DNA of 64,000 bases from Lysobacter dokdonensis DS-58 (GTDB lineage: Bacteria; Pseudomonadota; Gammaproteobacteria; Xanthomonadales; Xanthomonadaceae): NCBI RefSeq assembly GCF_000770795.1, contig NZ_JRKJ01000010.1, positions 32,275 to 96,274 of the forward strand, read 5' to 3'. The notes under the pieces were generated by a model. The model saw nothing but the letters and a program-made list of their open reading frames with translations. It was not told the origin of the DNA and ran no database searches. A program made the position numbers and the translations under genes. Below, piece after piece: positions 31,336-43,482 of the stretch (position 1 is the stretch's first letter; each line of letters starts with the position of its first letter).

Positions 31336-33471
31336 TCAATCCTCGATCACGCGCCAGGTGTTCCGCCCCGCCGCCTTCGCCTCGTACAACGCTTTGTCGG
31401 CCAAGGCGATCAATGCATTCGCGGACGCCGCCTGCAGGACGAACGCGATTCCGATGCTCGCGCCGAACGACAACGCCGCCCCTTCGAACACCACCGGTGC
31501 CTGCGACACCGCCAGGATCTTCCCCACCACGACTTCGGCGTCTTCTACCGCGCGCGCATCTTCGATCAACACGACGAACTCATCGCCGCCCAATCGGGCC
31601 ACCACGTCGACGTCGCGCACGCACGCGGTCAATCGCTCCGCGAACGCCTGCAACACCGCATCGCCCGCCGGATGCCCATGCGTATCGTTGATCGCCTTGA
31701 ACTTGTCGAGATCCAGCGACATCAACACCAGCGGCGTGCCCTGTCGGCGCGACCGCGCGATCGCATGTTCAAGACGCTCATCGAACTGCCGCCGATTCCC
31801 CAACCCCGTCAACGTATCCACGCGCGCGAGCTTCGCCAGCGCCTGCTCGGCTTCCTTCAACGGCGTGATGTCGAACGTCAGCGCATAGAAACCACGATTG
31901 CTGCCATCCGGCGCGTTATCCGGCACGAAATGCGATTGCAGATAGCGCCCCGCCGACGATCCGCTCGGCTCGCGCTCGAACTTCTGCTCCTGCCCTTCCA
32001 GGGCACGATGGATGAAGGGCGCCCACTCGTCATAGGCCTCCTCGCCCCGCGCCTCGCGGATCGTGCGCCCCAACAGCTCGTCGGGTTTGCGCCCGAACAA
32101 GCGCTCGTAATACGCATTGATGAAGGTGTACCGCTCCTCGGCGTCGATATGGACGATCAACGCCGGCATGTTGTCGGCCACCGCACGCAGGCGCGACTGG
32201 CTTTCATCGAGCGCCGCCAGCGCCTGCATCCGCTTGCTGATGTCGCGCGCCGATGCCACGAGCTCCCACGGCGAATCCGGGTCGCCGCTTTCCACGCGCT
32301 CGGCAGCCACCTCGACCCAGATCTCGTACCCCGCCTTGTGCAGGATGCGAAACGTCACCGGCTCGCTGACGCCCGTCGCCGCGATGCGCTGGAAAGCCGC
32401 CGACGCTTCCGGGATGTCCTCGGGGTTCACCAGGTCCCAACGCGCGCGCAGGAATTCCTCCGGCTCATACCCGAGCACATGCCGGATCGCCGGAGACACA
32501 TAAGAGGGCGCGCCTTCCGCCGACATGCGCACGACCAGGTCGCGCGAGAAATCCGCCAGCGTGCGGTACCGAACCGCCAGGCGCCGCCGTTCCGACAACC
32601 CTGTCGCCACCGGGAACGCGAGCATGCATGTCGCCGCGACGAACAATTGCAGCAGCAACGTCCGCTGCAACAACGACGCACCCGAGACCAAGGCGAATGG
32701 CCCCGTCTCCAGCGCCGTCGCCACGCCGCTCATCACCGCGATGATGACCGTCGCGCCGACCACGCCCGCGAACCCGTGCCGGAACACCACCAGCATCAAG
32801 GGCACGAACACGAGGAACAGCAACGGCAACCGTTCCTGCATGAACACGACCGCGCACACACCGATCAGCGCGCCCATGCACAGCGCGTAATCGACGTGCC
32901 GGCCCGGCCGCCCGATGATCCACCGCCCCTCGCGCCGCGCGACGACAACGAGCGTCGCCACGATCACCATGCCGATGACGTGCGCCGTGTACCAAGTGAG
33001 GAACACCTCGCCGAAGGACGCGCCGCCGCGCAAGGCGTTGATCGACGCGGCGAGCAATGCCGAAATCGCGCACGCGACCAGCGTCGACGTCGTGGCGGTG
33101 AACGCCAGCGTCAATAGCCGCGAGGCATCGGTGATGTCCGGCACGCGCACCCGGATCGCCCCGGCGATGCATGCGATTTCCAGCACGTTGGCCAGCGAGT
33201 TGCCGACCGATGGCACGAGCGCATCGCCGTGCAACATGCGCGCGACGAACTCGCCGATCCACCCGGCCGCGATGAACCAGCGCCAAGCCCGCGTCGGCAC
33301 GAAGAGCAACACGCCGACGACGATGCCGTTGGCGATCCACACCGACGACACGCTGCCCGCGACGCGCGTCAGGTCGATCGCGATCCACGCGAACACCGCG
33401 GTGGCGATCGCGAGCAACAGCAGGCGGCCCGGCATCCCGGGCCACCGCTGTGAATGCACTGCCGTCGCCAT
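31336..33471 (-). CDS. MASE1-PAS-PAS-GGDEF diguanylate cyclase
   Basis: A 711-residue inner-membrane sensor enzyme expected to make c-di-GMP. About eight hydrophobic helices (residues 10-290) resemble a MASE1 sensor. Two PAS domains follow (around 310-420 and 430-545, with WELVASARDISKR and GFYALTFDITPLKEAE). The GGDEF domain has VDTLTGLGNRRQFDERL and an intact catalytic GGDEF; RDVD lies five residues before it, so the inhibitory I-site is intact. Start at ATG 33471 is chosen because the longer frame runs into the neighbouring gene. Signal sensed unknown. Confidence 0.9.
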   Translation of the reverse strand: MATAVHSQRWPGMPGRLLLLAIATAVFAWIAIDLTRVAGSVSSVWIANGIVVGVLLFVPTRAWRWFIAAGWIGEFVARMLHGDALVPSVGNSLANVLEIACIAGAIRVRVPDITDASRLLTLAFTATTSTLVACAISALLAASINALRGGASFGEVFLTWYTAHVIGMVIVATLVVVARREGRWIIGRPGRHVDYALCMGALIGVCAVVFMQERLPLLFLVFVPLMLVVFRHGFAGVVGATVIIAVMSGVATALETGPFALVSGASLLQRTLLLQLFVAATCMLAFPVATGLSERRRLAVRYRTLADFSRDLVVRMSAEGAPSYVSPAIRHVLGYEPEEFLRARWDLVNPEDIPEASAAFQRIAATGVSEPVTFRILHKAGYEIWVEVAAERVESGDPDSPWELVASARDISKRMQALAALDESQSRLRAVADNMPALIVHIDAEERYTFINAYYERLFGRKPDELLGRTIREARGEEAYDEWAPFIHRALEGQEQKFEREPSGSSAGRYLQSHFVPDNAPDGSNRGFYALTFDITPLKEAEQALAKLARVDTLTGLGNRRQFDERLEHAIARSRRQGTPLVLMSLDLDKFKAINDTHGHPAGDAVLQAFAERLTACVRDVDVVARLGGDEFVVLIEDARAVEDAEVVVGKILAVSQAPVVFEGAALSFGASIGIAFVLQAASANALIALADKALYEAKAAGRNTWRVIED

Positions 33472-33496
33472 CACGTGCGCAACGCTTGCGAAAGAA

Positions 33497-34063
33497 TCAG
33501 CGCCCTCGCCCCAGCCACCAGGCGATCGGCGCACTGGCGATCAGCAAGCCCAGGCCCGAATCGAGCAACGCACCGACGGTGAAATCCATCGGGAAGCGAT
33601 ACCAATTCCAGTACGGCACGCTGGTGGCCAACCACGCCAACACGCCGAGCACGCCGCCCATCAACACGCGCCGGCCGAACGACACCGGCGCCATCGCGAG
33701 GATCCAAGCGGCGAGCAACCCGATCAGCACGTCGTTGACGAACTGCTTCGTCAGCGCCGGCCCCATCGTCTGCAGGTTCTGGTTCGGCGTCGGGTCCCAC
33801 ACCACGAAGGCCGATGGCGCGTCCTTGTACTTGGTGGTGAAGGCGTTCATCGCCTCCTTGTCCTGCCACATCGCCGGGTCCATGCCCGGGATCATGTAGA
33901 CGCCCGCACCCTTGTCGGTGCTGGCCCGCAACGCGGTCATCGCCGAGTCCTGGTTGCTGGCGACCTTCATGCCCATTTCGCCGATGGGCAGCACGACGTG
34001 GGCGACCACGCCCCACAGGAACAACACGATTCCGCCGATCAAACCGGCGACGAAGATCCGCAT
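33497..34063 (-). CDS. Conserved membrane protein of unknown function
   Basis: A 188-residue protein with hydrophobic segments at about residues 3-25, 110-128, 132-150 and 165-183. Between the first and second lies a 75-residue extra-membrane loop (MGMKVASNQDSAMTALRAST, then MIPGMDPAMWQDKEAMNAF). No named family is recognised. An AAGGGGA ribosome site precedes ATG 34063. It lies 25 bases before the GGDEF gene and 71 bases after crcB, all on one strand, so it may share a transcript. Confidence 0.75.
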   Translation of the reverse strand: MRIFVAGLIGGIVLFLWGVVAHVVLPIGEMGMKVASNQDSAMTALRASTDKGAGVYMIPGMDPAMWQDKEAMNAFTTKYKDAPSAFVVWDPTPNQNLQTMGPALTKQFVNDVLIGLLAAWILAMAPVSFGRRVLMGGVLGVLAWLATSVPYWNWYRFPMDFTVGALLDSGLGLLIASAPIAWWLGRGR

Positions 34064-34134
34064 GGCCGTCCCCTTCCGATGCGCGGCGGATGCCGCATCG
34101 GCGAGGATGCACCCGGGCACGGCCCCGCGGCAAC

Positions 34135-34533
34135 TCAGTACGGCGGGCGAATCCACGTCGCGGTGCGTGCGCCGAGCCACACCAGCACCAAGCCTGCGAC
34201 CAGTGTCACACCGAGATACAGCAACGCCTGGTCGCTGCGATGCGAGCGTGCGAACAGCAGGCATTCGAGCATCAACGCCGAATACGTCGTCAGCCCGCCG
34301 AGGAATCCGACGATCACGAACGCGCGCCAATACAGCGCCGACGGCCCGCGCGCCTCAAGCCACACCGCGATGAAGCCCACGAGATACGCACCGACGAGAT
34401 TCGCGGTGAGCGTGCCCCACGGCATCGAATCACCGAAGCGCCGCAACATCGCCCCACCCACCCAGAACCGCCCGGCGGCGCCGAGCGCGCCACCGGCCAT
34501 CACCAGCATCAACTGCGTCCACCAACTGCTCAT
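34135..34533 (-). CDS. crcB: Fluoride channel CrcB (Fluc)
   Basis: Small membrane channel that exports fluoride as an antiparallel dimer. 132 residues with four hydrophobic helices. GGALGAAGRFWVGG near the N-terminus and GFLGGLTTYSALMLE in the third helix are the family signatures. The ATG overlaps the stop of the MFS gene (ATGA). No fluoride riboswitch is visible since the gene sits inside an operon. Confidence 0.93.
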   Translation of the reverse strand: MSSWWTQLMLVMAGGALGAAGRFWVGGAMLRRFGDSMPWGTLTANLVGAYLVGFIAVWLEARGPSALYWRAFVIVGFLGGLTTYSALMLECLLFARSHRSDQALLYLGVTLVAGLVLVWLGARTATWIRPPY

Positions 34534-35711
34534 GCGACCCCCTCTTCCGGGCGTGCCTGCAACGGCAACAACACGAGCCCGGCGCACACGGCGAGCGCCG
34601 CGCTCGCGCCGAAGGCCAGCATCGGCGCGCCGTTCTCCCACAACATGCCGAACATGGCCGATGCGGGCAGCAACAGCAAGCCGGTGACGAGGTAATACCA
34701 GCCGAACGCAGTGCCCGCACTGCGCGCCGGAATCAGATCGGCGACCAACGCGCGCTCGGCGCCTTCGATCGTTGCGGTCACCAAGCCATAGGCGGGAAAC
34801 AACACCCACAACCAATGCCGGTCGATCGGCACGACGCCGAGCAACACGTACAGCAGTGCATAGCCCGCCCATCCCGAGAGGATCAGGCGCTTGCGCCCGA
34901 TGCGGTCGGAGAGCGCGGACAACGGCGTCGATGCCAGCGCCGCCACCGCGGAGAAGGCGGCCCACAGCAGCGTGATTTGGCTTGCGCCGAGCCCGAGGTC
35001 CTGCGCGCGCAGCAGCAGGAACATGTTCGACGCGTTGCCGAGCGTGAACAGCCCGAGCGCGACGAGATATCGCCGATACGGCGCAGGCAGCGCGGTGAAA
35101 CGCCAGTCGATCGGTCCGGTCGACTTCACCTGCGTAGGCGTCGGTTCGCGCAACCGCAACGCCATGATCAGCACGAATACCGCCGGCACGATCGCCAGCA
35201 AGAAGATGTGGCGCAAGGAGAATCCGGCAGCCAGCAACGCAGCGGCGATCAACGGGCCGATCACCGCGCCTGCGTTGTCCATTCCGCGATGCAGGCCATA
35301 CGCGAGCCCGCGTTGCTCGGGGGCGACGCTCGCGGCGAGCATCGCGTCGCGCGGTGCCGAGCGCAGGCCCTTCCCCACCCGGTCGACGAAACGGAAGAAC
35401 AACACGCCGAACCAGCTTGTCGCGATGCCGATCAACGGCCTTGCGATGCCCGCGAGTCCATAGCCGACGACGACGAAGGGTTTAATGCGTCGCATGCGAT
35501 CGGCCAACGCGCCGGACGCGAGTTTCAGCAGACTGCTCGCGGCTTCGGCGACGCCTTCGATCCAACCGAGCGCTTTCGGCCCGGCCATCAGCACGCTCGC
35601 CACATACAGCGGCACGAGCGGGTAGATCATGTCGCTTGCCGCGTCGTTGAGGAGGCTGATCGCACCCAGCAGCCACACCGTGTTCGGCAGGCTGGCGAGG
35701 GCGCGACGCAT
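34530..35711 (-). CDS. Major facilitator superfamily transporter
   Basis: A 393-residue transporter with about twelve hydrophobic helices. DRVGKGLRSAPRDAMLAAS and LSDRIGRKRLILSGW are MFS loop motifs, and the early sequence LLNDAASDMIYPLVPLYV is shared with a group of uncharacterised bacterial MFS proteins. The substrate cannot be assigned. It starts with a TGATG overlap on rarA and ends with an ATGA overlap on crcB, so the three are one translational unit. Confidence 0.88.
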   Translation of the reverse strand: MRRALASLPNTVWLLGAISLLNDAASDMIYPLVPLYVASVLMAGPKALGWIEGVAEAASSLLKLASGALADRMRRIKPFVVVGYGLAGIARPLIGIATSWFGVLFFRFVDRVGKGLRSAPRDAMLAASVAPEQRGLAYGLHRGMDNAGAVIGPLIAAALLAAGFSLRHIFLLAIVPAVFVLIMALRLREPTPTQVKSTGPIDWRFTALPAPYRRYLVALGLFTLGNASNMFLLLRAQDLGLGASQITLLWAAFSAVAALASTPLSALSDRIGRKRLILSGWAGYALLYVLLGVVPIDRHWLWVLFPAYGLVTATIEGAERALVADLIPARSAGTAFGWYYLVTGLLLLPASAMFGMLWENGAPMLAFGASAALAVCAGLVLLPLQARPEEGVA

Positions 35712-37078
35712 CAGGCGTCGTTCCCGTCGGTGTCCGAGCGCGCTTGCGCACGCGCGGCGCGCAGTGCGTCGAGCTTCTCTTTCATGCGGCCTTCCAAGCC
35801 GCGGTCGGTCGGCGCGTAGTACACGCGTTCGCCCATCGCGTCGGGGAAACCGGTCTGGCCCAGGGCGATGCCGCCGGCGGCATCGTGGTCGTACTGGTAG
35901 CCCTTGCCGTAGCCAAGTTGTTTCATCAGCTTCGTGGGGGCGTTGCGGATGTGCATCGGGACGTCGAGCGTGCCGTATTCCTCGACGTCGCTGCGGGCCT
36001 GGTTCCAGGCCATGTAGGCGGCGTTGGATTTCGATGTCGTCGCGAGATAAATCGCGACTTGCGCGAGTGCGAGGTCGCCTTCGGGCGAGCCGAGGCGGTC
36101 GTAGGTGCCCCACGCATCGACAGCCATTTCCAGTGCGCGCGGGTCGGCAAGCCCGATGTCTTCGACCGCCATGCGCGTGAGCCTGCGCGCGAGGTAACTG
36201 GCGTCCGCGCCGCCATCCATCATGCGCGCCAGCCAATACAACGCGGCATCGGGATTGGAACTGCGCACCGACTTGTGCAGCGCGGAGATCTGGTCGTAGA
36301 ACTGCTCGCCGCCCTTGTCGAAGCGGCGCGTGCGGTCGGCCAGCACCTGCGCGAGCGTCTGTTCGGTGATGGTGCCGCCCTCCCCCGCCAGGTCCGCCGC
36401 GATCTCCAGGAACGTCAGCGCGCGGCGGACGTCGCCGTCGGCGGCTTTGGCGATGAGCAGCAGTTGCTCCTGCGCGATGTGCAGATCGCGGTCGCCGAGG
36501 CCGCGCTCCTTGTCATCGAGCGCGCGTTGCAACGCGACGGCGATGTCTTCCGGCGACACCGATTCCATCACGTGCACGCGGCAGCGTGAGAGCAACGCGG
36601 AATTGAGTTCGAACGACGGGTTCTCCGTGGTCGCGCCGACGAACAGGATGGTGCCGCGTTCGATGTGCGGCAGGAACGCATCCTGCTGCGCCTTGTTGAA
36701 TCGGTGCACTTCGTCCACGAACATCACGGTGCGCCGGCCTTCGCTGAAACGCAGTCCCGCTTCGGCGAGCACTTGCCGCACTTCGGGCAGGCCGACGAGC
36801 ACGGCGGAGACCGCGCGGAATTCAGCGTCGGCGTACGTCGCGAGCAGTTGCGCGAGCGTCGTCTTGCCGCAGCCCGGCGGGCCCCAGAGGATCATCGAAT
36901 GCACGCGGCCGGATTCGACCGCGCGGCGCAACGCCGTGCCCGGTGCGAGCAGGCGGCGCTGGCCGACCATTTCGTCGATCGTGCGCGGCCGCATCCGCTC
37001 GGCGAGCGGACGCAGCGCGTCGCGGTCGACGCTCAGGAGGTCGGGTTCGGGTATCGCGGGGGTTCGGGTTCGCGCCAC
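35711..37078 (-). CDS. rarA: Replication-associated recombination protein A
   Basis: AAA+ ATPase (MgsA/RarA) related to clamp loaders that acts at stalled replication forks. 455 residues. Walker A is GPPGCGKTT near residue 66, the Walker B region reads MFVDEVHRFNKAQQDAFLP, and sensor 1 is GATTENPSFELNSALLSR. The C-terminal tetramerisation region contains DRLGSPEGDLALAQ and GYQYDHDAAGG. GTG start at 37078, 16 bases after lolA. The lolA-rarA order is common in gammaproteobacteria. Confidence 0.97.
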   Translation of the reverse strand: MARTRTPAIPEPDLLSVDRDALRPLAERMRPRTIDEMVGQRRLLAPGTALRRAVESGRVHSMILWGPPGCGKTTLAQLLATYADAEFRAVSAVLVGLPEVRQVLAEAGLRFSEGRRTVMFVDEVHRFNKAQQDAFLPHIERGTILFVGATTENPSFELNSALLSRCRVHVMESVSPEDIAVALQRALDDKERGLGDRDLHIAQEQLLLIAKAADGDVRRALTFLEIAADLAGEGGTITEQTLAQVLADRTRRFDKGGEQFYDQISALHKSVRSSNPDAALYWLARMMDGGADASYLARRLTRMAVEDIGLADPRALEMAVDAWGTYDRLGSPEGDLALAQVAIYLATTSKSNAAYMAWNQARSDVEEYGTLDVPMHIRNAPTKLMKQLGYGKGYQYDHDAAGGIALGQTGFPDAMGERVYYAPTDRGLEGRMKEKLDALRAARAQARSDTDGNDA

Positions 37079-37094
37079 GCCGCGATGATAACGA

Positions 37095-37712
37095 TCAGCC
37101 GCCCGCGACGACGTCGACGCCCTTCGGCGGCGCGAAGGTGAAGGTGCCCTTCGCGAAGCTCGGGTTGCGCTTCCAGCTCGCGAAGCGCAGCTCGGTGCGC
37201 TGGCCCAGCGGGTCGACGATCCGCATCTGCTTGAGGCCCGCGTTGTCGAAGCCCAGGCGCGCGGTTTCGAAGCTGGCGTTCTCGGCGTTGCGCGGGCGCA
37301 GTTCGATCCAGTCCAGGCCGTCGGCGGCCGGGAGTTCCTTGACGAGGAATTCCTTGTCCAGGCGCGTCGGATCGATCAGCGCGGCGAGCGGCGAGCTTTG
37401 CTCTTCCACGCCCTGTGCGCGCTTGGTGACTTGCTTGAGGTCGGGGTCGTAGACCCACACGGCCTTGCCGTCGGCGACGATGAGTTGCTCGAACGGCTTG
37501 GCGTACTCCCAGCGGAAGTTGCGCGGCGCCGACATCGCGACGCGGCCGCTGGAGCTTTCCTTCTTCTTGCCGTTCGCATCGAAGACCTGCTGGGTGAACG
37601 TGCCGTCCAGCCCCTTGAGGTTTTTCGTGAACGCAGTGAGGTCGTCACGGCCGCCGGCATGGGCAGTGCCGGCGAGGAGCGCGGTGGTCAGGGCGAGCGT
37701 CAACAGGCGCAT
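37095..37712 (-). CDS. lolA: Outer membrane lipoprotein carrier protein LolA
   Basis: Periplasmic chaperone that carries lipoproteins from LolCDE to LolB. 205 residues with a clear signal peptide (MRLLTLALTTALLAGTAHAG). The mature start LTAFTKNLKGLDGTFTQQVFD and PRNFRWEYAKPFEQLIVADGK match the LolA barrel. ATG at 37712 is preferred to a GTG four codons upstream because the signal peptide begins there. It lies between ftsK and rarA, its usual position. Confidence 0.95.
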   Translation of the reverse strand: MRLLTLALTTALLAGTAHAGGRDDLTAFTKNLKGLDGTFTQQVFDANGKKKESSSGRVAMSAPRNFRWEYAKPFEQLIVADGKAVWVYDPDLKQVTKRAQGVEEQSSPLAALIDPTRLDKEFLVKELPAADGLDWIELRPRNAENASFETARLGFDNAGLKQMRIVDPLGQRTELRFASWKRNPSFAKGTFTFAPPKGVDVVAGG

Positions 37713-37788
37713 GGCGGGGTCCACTGGAATGCGATGAGCGGAGTCTGCCCGCGAATTGATGAATGGGGGATCACGCCCCTGCTCCGCA

Positions 37789-40131
37789 TTACTTCGGCGG
37801 CGGCGGCGCGAGCACGCTGCGGTCGCCGTTGTGCTCCGGCGGCGTCACCACGCCCGCGGCTTCCATCGCTTCGATCAGGCGCGCGGCGCGGTTGTAGCCG
37901 ATCTTCAACCGGCGTTGAACGCCCGAGATCGACGCACGCCGGGTTTCGGTGACGATGCGCACCGCTTCGTCGTACAGCGGATCGGATTCGTCGCCGCCAC
38001 CACCGCCGGATTCCGGCAGGCCGGTCGCGCCGACCACCACGCCCTCGCCCAGCGTCTGCACTTCGTCCAGCACGCCTTCGATGTAATCCGGCGCGCCGCT
38101 GATCTGCTTCAGATGCTCGACGACGCGATGCACTTCCTCGTCGCTCACGAATGCGCCATGCACGCGCTCGGGCATTGCGGTGCCCGGCGGGAGATACAGC
38201 ATGTCGCCGTGGCCGAGCAGCGTTTCGGCACCCGACTGGTCGAGGATGGTGCGCGAGTCGATCTTGCTCGACACCTGGAAGGCGATGCGCGTGGGGATGT
38301 TCGCCTTGATCAAGCCGGTGATCACGTCCACCGACGGGCGCTGCGTCGCGAGGATCAGGTGGATGCCTGCGGCGCGCGCCTTCTGCGCCAGGCGAGCGAT
38401 GAGTTCTTCGACCTTCTTGCCGACGATCATCATCATGTCGGCGAATTCGTCGATGAAGATGACGATGAACGGCATCGTTTCCAGCGGACGCGGCGCTTCG
38501 CCGAGTTCCGGGTTCGGCTTGAACAGCGGATCCATCATCGGCTGGCCGGCGCCGATGGCGTCGGTGACCTTCTTGTTGAAGCCCGCGAGGTTGCGCACGC
38601 CGACCGCGGACATCAGCTTGTAGCGGCGCTCCATCTCCGCGACGCACCAACGCAGGCCGTTGGCCGCTTCCTTCATGTCGGTGACCACCGGTGCCAGCAG
38701 GTGCGGGATGCCCTGGTACACGGACAGTTCCAGCATCTTCGGGTCGATCATCAACATCCGCAGATCCTTCGCGGACGCCTTGTACAGCAGCGACAACACC
38801 ATCGCGTTGACCGCGACCGACTTGCCCGAACCAGTGGTACCGGCGACGAGCAAGTGCGGCATGCGCGCAAGGTCCGCCACCGTCGGGCGGCCGGCAATGT
38901 CCTTGCCGAGTGCGAGCGTGAGCGGGCTGCCGCTCTTGTCGTATTCCTTCGAGCGCAGCAACTCGCTGAGGAAGATCATTTCGCGCGAAGTGTTGGGCGT
39001 TTCCAGGCCAACGACCGACTTGCCCGGGATGACATCCACCACGCGCACCGACTTCACCGACAGGCCGCGCGCGATGTCCTTGTCGAGCGAGGAGATCTGG
39101 CTGACCTTCACGCCCGGCGCGGGTTCGAGTTCGAAGCGCGTGATCACCGGGCCGGGATACGCACCGACCACCTGCGCGTCGATGCGGAAATCCTTGAGCT
39201 TGAATTCGATCTGGCGCGACAGCGTCTCGAGCGTTTCCTCGCTGTAACCCTTGGGCTGCGGCTTGGGATCGTCGAGCAAGGCGAGCGGCGGGAGGCCCGT
39301 GCCGTCGCCGGTGTGGAACAGCGGGATCTGCGTTTCGCGCTTGGCGCGGTCGCTCTTCTCGACGACGGGCGCCGGCGGTGGTTCGATCTTCACCGGCGCA
39401 CGCTTGGCGCGCAGCTCGGTTTCGATCTTGCGGGTCTCTTCGCGTTCTTCGCGGAAGGCGCGCGCCTGCTGCCATTCGGCCGCCTGCTGCGTGCCGCGGC
39501 GGAACAGCGGCGGAATCTTGAGCACCCAACCGCCGATGCGGTCCATCACCGTCAGCCACGAAATGCCGGTGGCCAGCGTGGTGGAAATCAGCAGCAGCGC
39601 GACGAGGAAGAGATTGGCGCCCACCGGGCCGAACGCCTGGTAGAGCGAGCGGCCGACGAGCTGGCCGAGGATGCCGCCGCTGCCGGCCGAGAAGTCGGGG
39701 GCGGCGCCAATGCGCAGATGCAGGAAGCCGGTGGCCGACACGAGGAAGCCGACGATGCCGACCAGCCGCAACGCCGGGCCGAGGTCGGCTTCACCGTCCC
39801 CATCGCTGTCCATGCCGAACAGCGCGATCCAGGCGATGAGGCCGAGCATGATGGGCAGCAGGAACGCGACGTAGCCGCACAGCGACAGCATCACGTCCGC
39901 GATCCATGCGCCGACCACGCCGCCGAAGTTGTGCAGCGGCGCGGTGACGCTGCCGGAATCCGACCAGCCCGGGTCGTCAGGCGAGAAGGTCCACAGGCTC
40001 GCCATCAGGTAGACGAGCACCGGGGCGATGGCAATCAGCGCGAGGTCGCGCCACAGGCGCTGGCGGCGTGCGCCGCCGCCCGCGGCAGCCTGGGCCGCCG
40101 CGTTCTTGCGCTTGGTCTTCCCGCCTTCCAT
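37789..40131 (-). CDS. ftsK: DNA translocase FtsK
   Basis: Septum-located motor that pumps chromosome termini and activates XerCD at dif. 780 residues from ATG 40131; a GTG at 40152 would add seven. Four hydrophobic helices occupy about residues 25-190. A linker (180-260) follows; it is short compared with E. coli FtsK. The motor has Walker [12 protein letters not shown] and [10 protein letters not shown]. The C-terminal gamma domain ([20 protein letters not shown]) recognises KOPS-like DNA. It precedes lolA on the same strand. Confidence 0.96.
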   Translation of the reverse strand: MEGGKTKRKNAAAQAAAGGGARRQRLWRDLALIAIAPVLVYLMASLWTFSPDDPGWSDSGSVTAPLHNFGGVVGAWIADVMLSLCGYVAFLLPIMLGLIAWIALFGMDSDGDGEADLGPALRLVGIVGFLVSATGFLHLRIGAAPDFSAGSGGILGQLVGRSLYQAFGPVGANLFLVALLLISTTLATGISWLTVMDRIGGWVLKIPPLFRRGTQQAAEWQQARAFREEREETRKIETELRAKRAPVKIEPPPAPVVEKSDRAKRETQIPLFHTGDGTGLPPLALLDDPKPQPKGYSEETLETLSRQIEFKLKDFRIDAQVVGAYPGPVITRFELEPAPGVKVSQISSLDKDIARGLSVKSVRVVDVIPGKSVVGLETPNTSREMIFLSELLRSKEYDKSGSPLTLALGKDIAGRPTVADLARMPHLLVAGTTGSGKSVAVNAMVLSLLYKASAKDLRMLMIDPKMLELSVYQGIPHLLAPVVTDMKEAANGLRWCVAEMERRYKLMSAVGVRNLAGFNKKVTDAIGAGQPMMDPLFKPNPELGEAPRPLETMPFIVIFIDEFADMMMIVGKKVEELIARLAQKARAAGIHLILATQRPSVDVITGLIKANIPTRIAFQVSSKIDSRTILDQSGAETLLGHGDMLYLPPGTAMPERVHGAFVSDEEVHRVVEHLKQISGAPDYIEGVLDEVQTLGEGVVVGATGLPESGGGGGDESDPLYDEAVRIVTETRRASISGVQRRLKIGYNRAARLIEAMEAAGVVTPPEHNGDRSVLAPPPPK

Positions 40132-40197
40132 CGCCACCGGCCTTGCCGACACGTACGACCTGCCTTGAGGTGTATCCCCTAGGGCCTTGATCCTACG

Positions 40198-42350
<2,153 letters not shown>

Positions 42351-42360
42351 GGCATTGCCG

Positions 42361-43482
42361 GTGCACGCGCGCATCCTCGGCGCGCTGACCGATGTGCCTG
42401 CCGCGGCGTGGGACGCGTTGCACGACGGGCGCAACCCGTTCGTATCGCATGCGTTCCTCGCCGGGCTCGAGGAACAGCAATGCGTGCGCGCATCGCTCGG
42501 ATGGACGCCCGCGCACCTGGCGGTGTTCGACGGCGACGCGCTCGTCGGCGCGGCGCCGGGGTATCGCAAGCGCAATTCGCATGGGGAATTCGTGTTCGAC
42601 CATGCGTGGGCGCACGCATATGCGCAGCACGGGTTGTCGTATTTCCCGAAGTGGCTCGGCGCGGTGCCCTACTCGCCCGTCACCGGGCCGCGCTTGCTGG
42701 CGCGGGACGACGCGACGCGTGCGCTCCTGGCCGCGGCGATCATTGCGATCGCGCGCGAGGCCGGTTGGTCGTCTGCGCATGTCAACTTCCATCGCGCCGA
42801 TGAGGCCGCCGCATTCGACGAGGCGTGGATCCCGCGCGTCGACGTGCAATACCACTGGGAGAATCGCGGCGGCTGGGCCGATTTCGACGCCTTCCTCGCG
42901 GCGATGGACCACAAGCACCGCAAGAACATCCGGCAGGAACGCGCGAAGGTCGCGCGCGCCGGCGTGCGGATGCGCGTCGTGCATGGCGATGAAACCAGCG
43001 ACGACGACCTCGTGGCGATGTTCGGGTTCTACCTCCAGACCTTCAGCGAGTACGGCAACACACCGGCGCTGACCCTTGAATTCATTCGCCATTTGGCGCG
43101 CACGATGCCGCGCGCGTTGGTGCTGGTGCTAGCGGAACTCGAGGGCGAAACGATCGCCGGCGCGCTCTGCCTGCGCGGCGGCGACACGCTGTACGGGCGC
43201 TACTGGGGGTCGACGCGGCTCGTGCCCGGATTGCATTTCGAGACCTGCTACTACCAGGGCATCGACTACTGCCTGCGCGAAGGCTTGCGACGGTTCGAAC
43301 CTGGCGCACAAGGCGAGCACAAACTCGCGCGCGGTTTCCTGCCGACGCTGGTGCACAGCCGTCACTGGATCGGCGAAGCGGATTTCGCCGAAGCGATCCG
43401 CAACTGGTGCGCGGACGAAAGCGTCTCGGTGCAGCACTACTTCGACGCACTCCAGGCGCATTCGCCGTTCCGCGCGCCGTGA
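42361..43482 (+). CDS. DUF482 / FemAB-like GNAT protein
   Basis: A 373-residue cytosolic protein of the DUF482 family (peptidoglycan biosynthesis-like, GNAT fold). Typical segments are NPFVSHAFLAGLEE, VFDHAWAHAYAQHGLSYFPKW, RKNIRQERAKVARAGV and YGRYWGSTRLVPGLHFETCYYQGI. The reaction is not established. A GTG start at 42361 follows GAGG; a TTG at 42355 is an alternative. Its stop overlaps the aat GTG start (GTGA), so it is coupled to the N-end rule transferase. Confidence 0.85.
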   Translation: MHARILGALTDVPAAAWDALHDGRNPFVSHAFLAGLEEQQCVRASLGWTPAHLAVFDGDALVGAAPGYRKRNSHGEFVFDHAWAHAYAQHGLSYFPKWLGAVPYSPVTGPRLLARDDATRALLAAAIIAIAREAGWSSAHVNFHRADEAAAFDEAWIPRVDVQYHWENRGGWADFDAFLAAMDHKHRKNIRQERAKVARAGVRMRVVHGDETSDDDLVAMFGFYLQTFSEYGNTPALTLEFIRHLARTMPRALVLVLAELEGETIAGALCLRGGDTLYGRYWGSTRLVPGLHFETCYYQGIDYCLREGLRRFEPGAQGEHKLARGFLPTLVHSRHWIGEADFAEAIRNWCADESVSVQHYFDALQAHSPFRAP

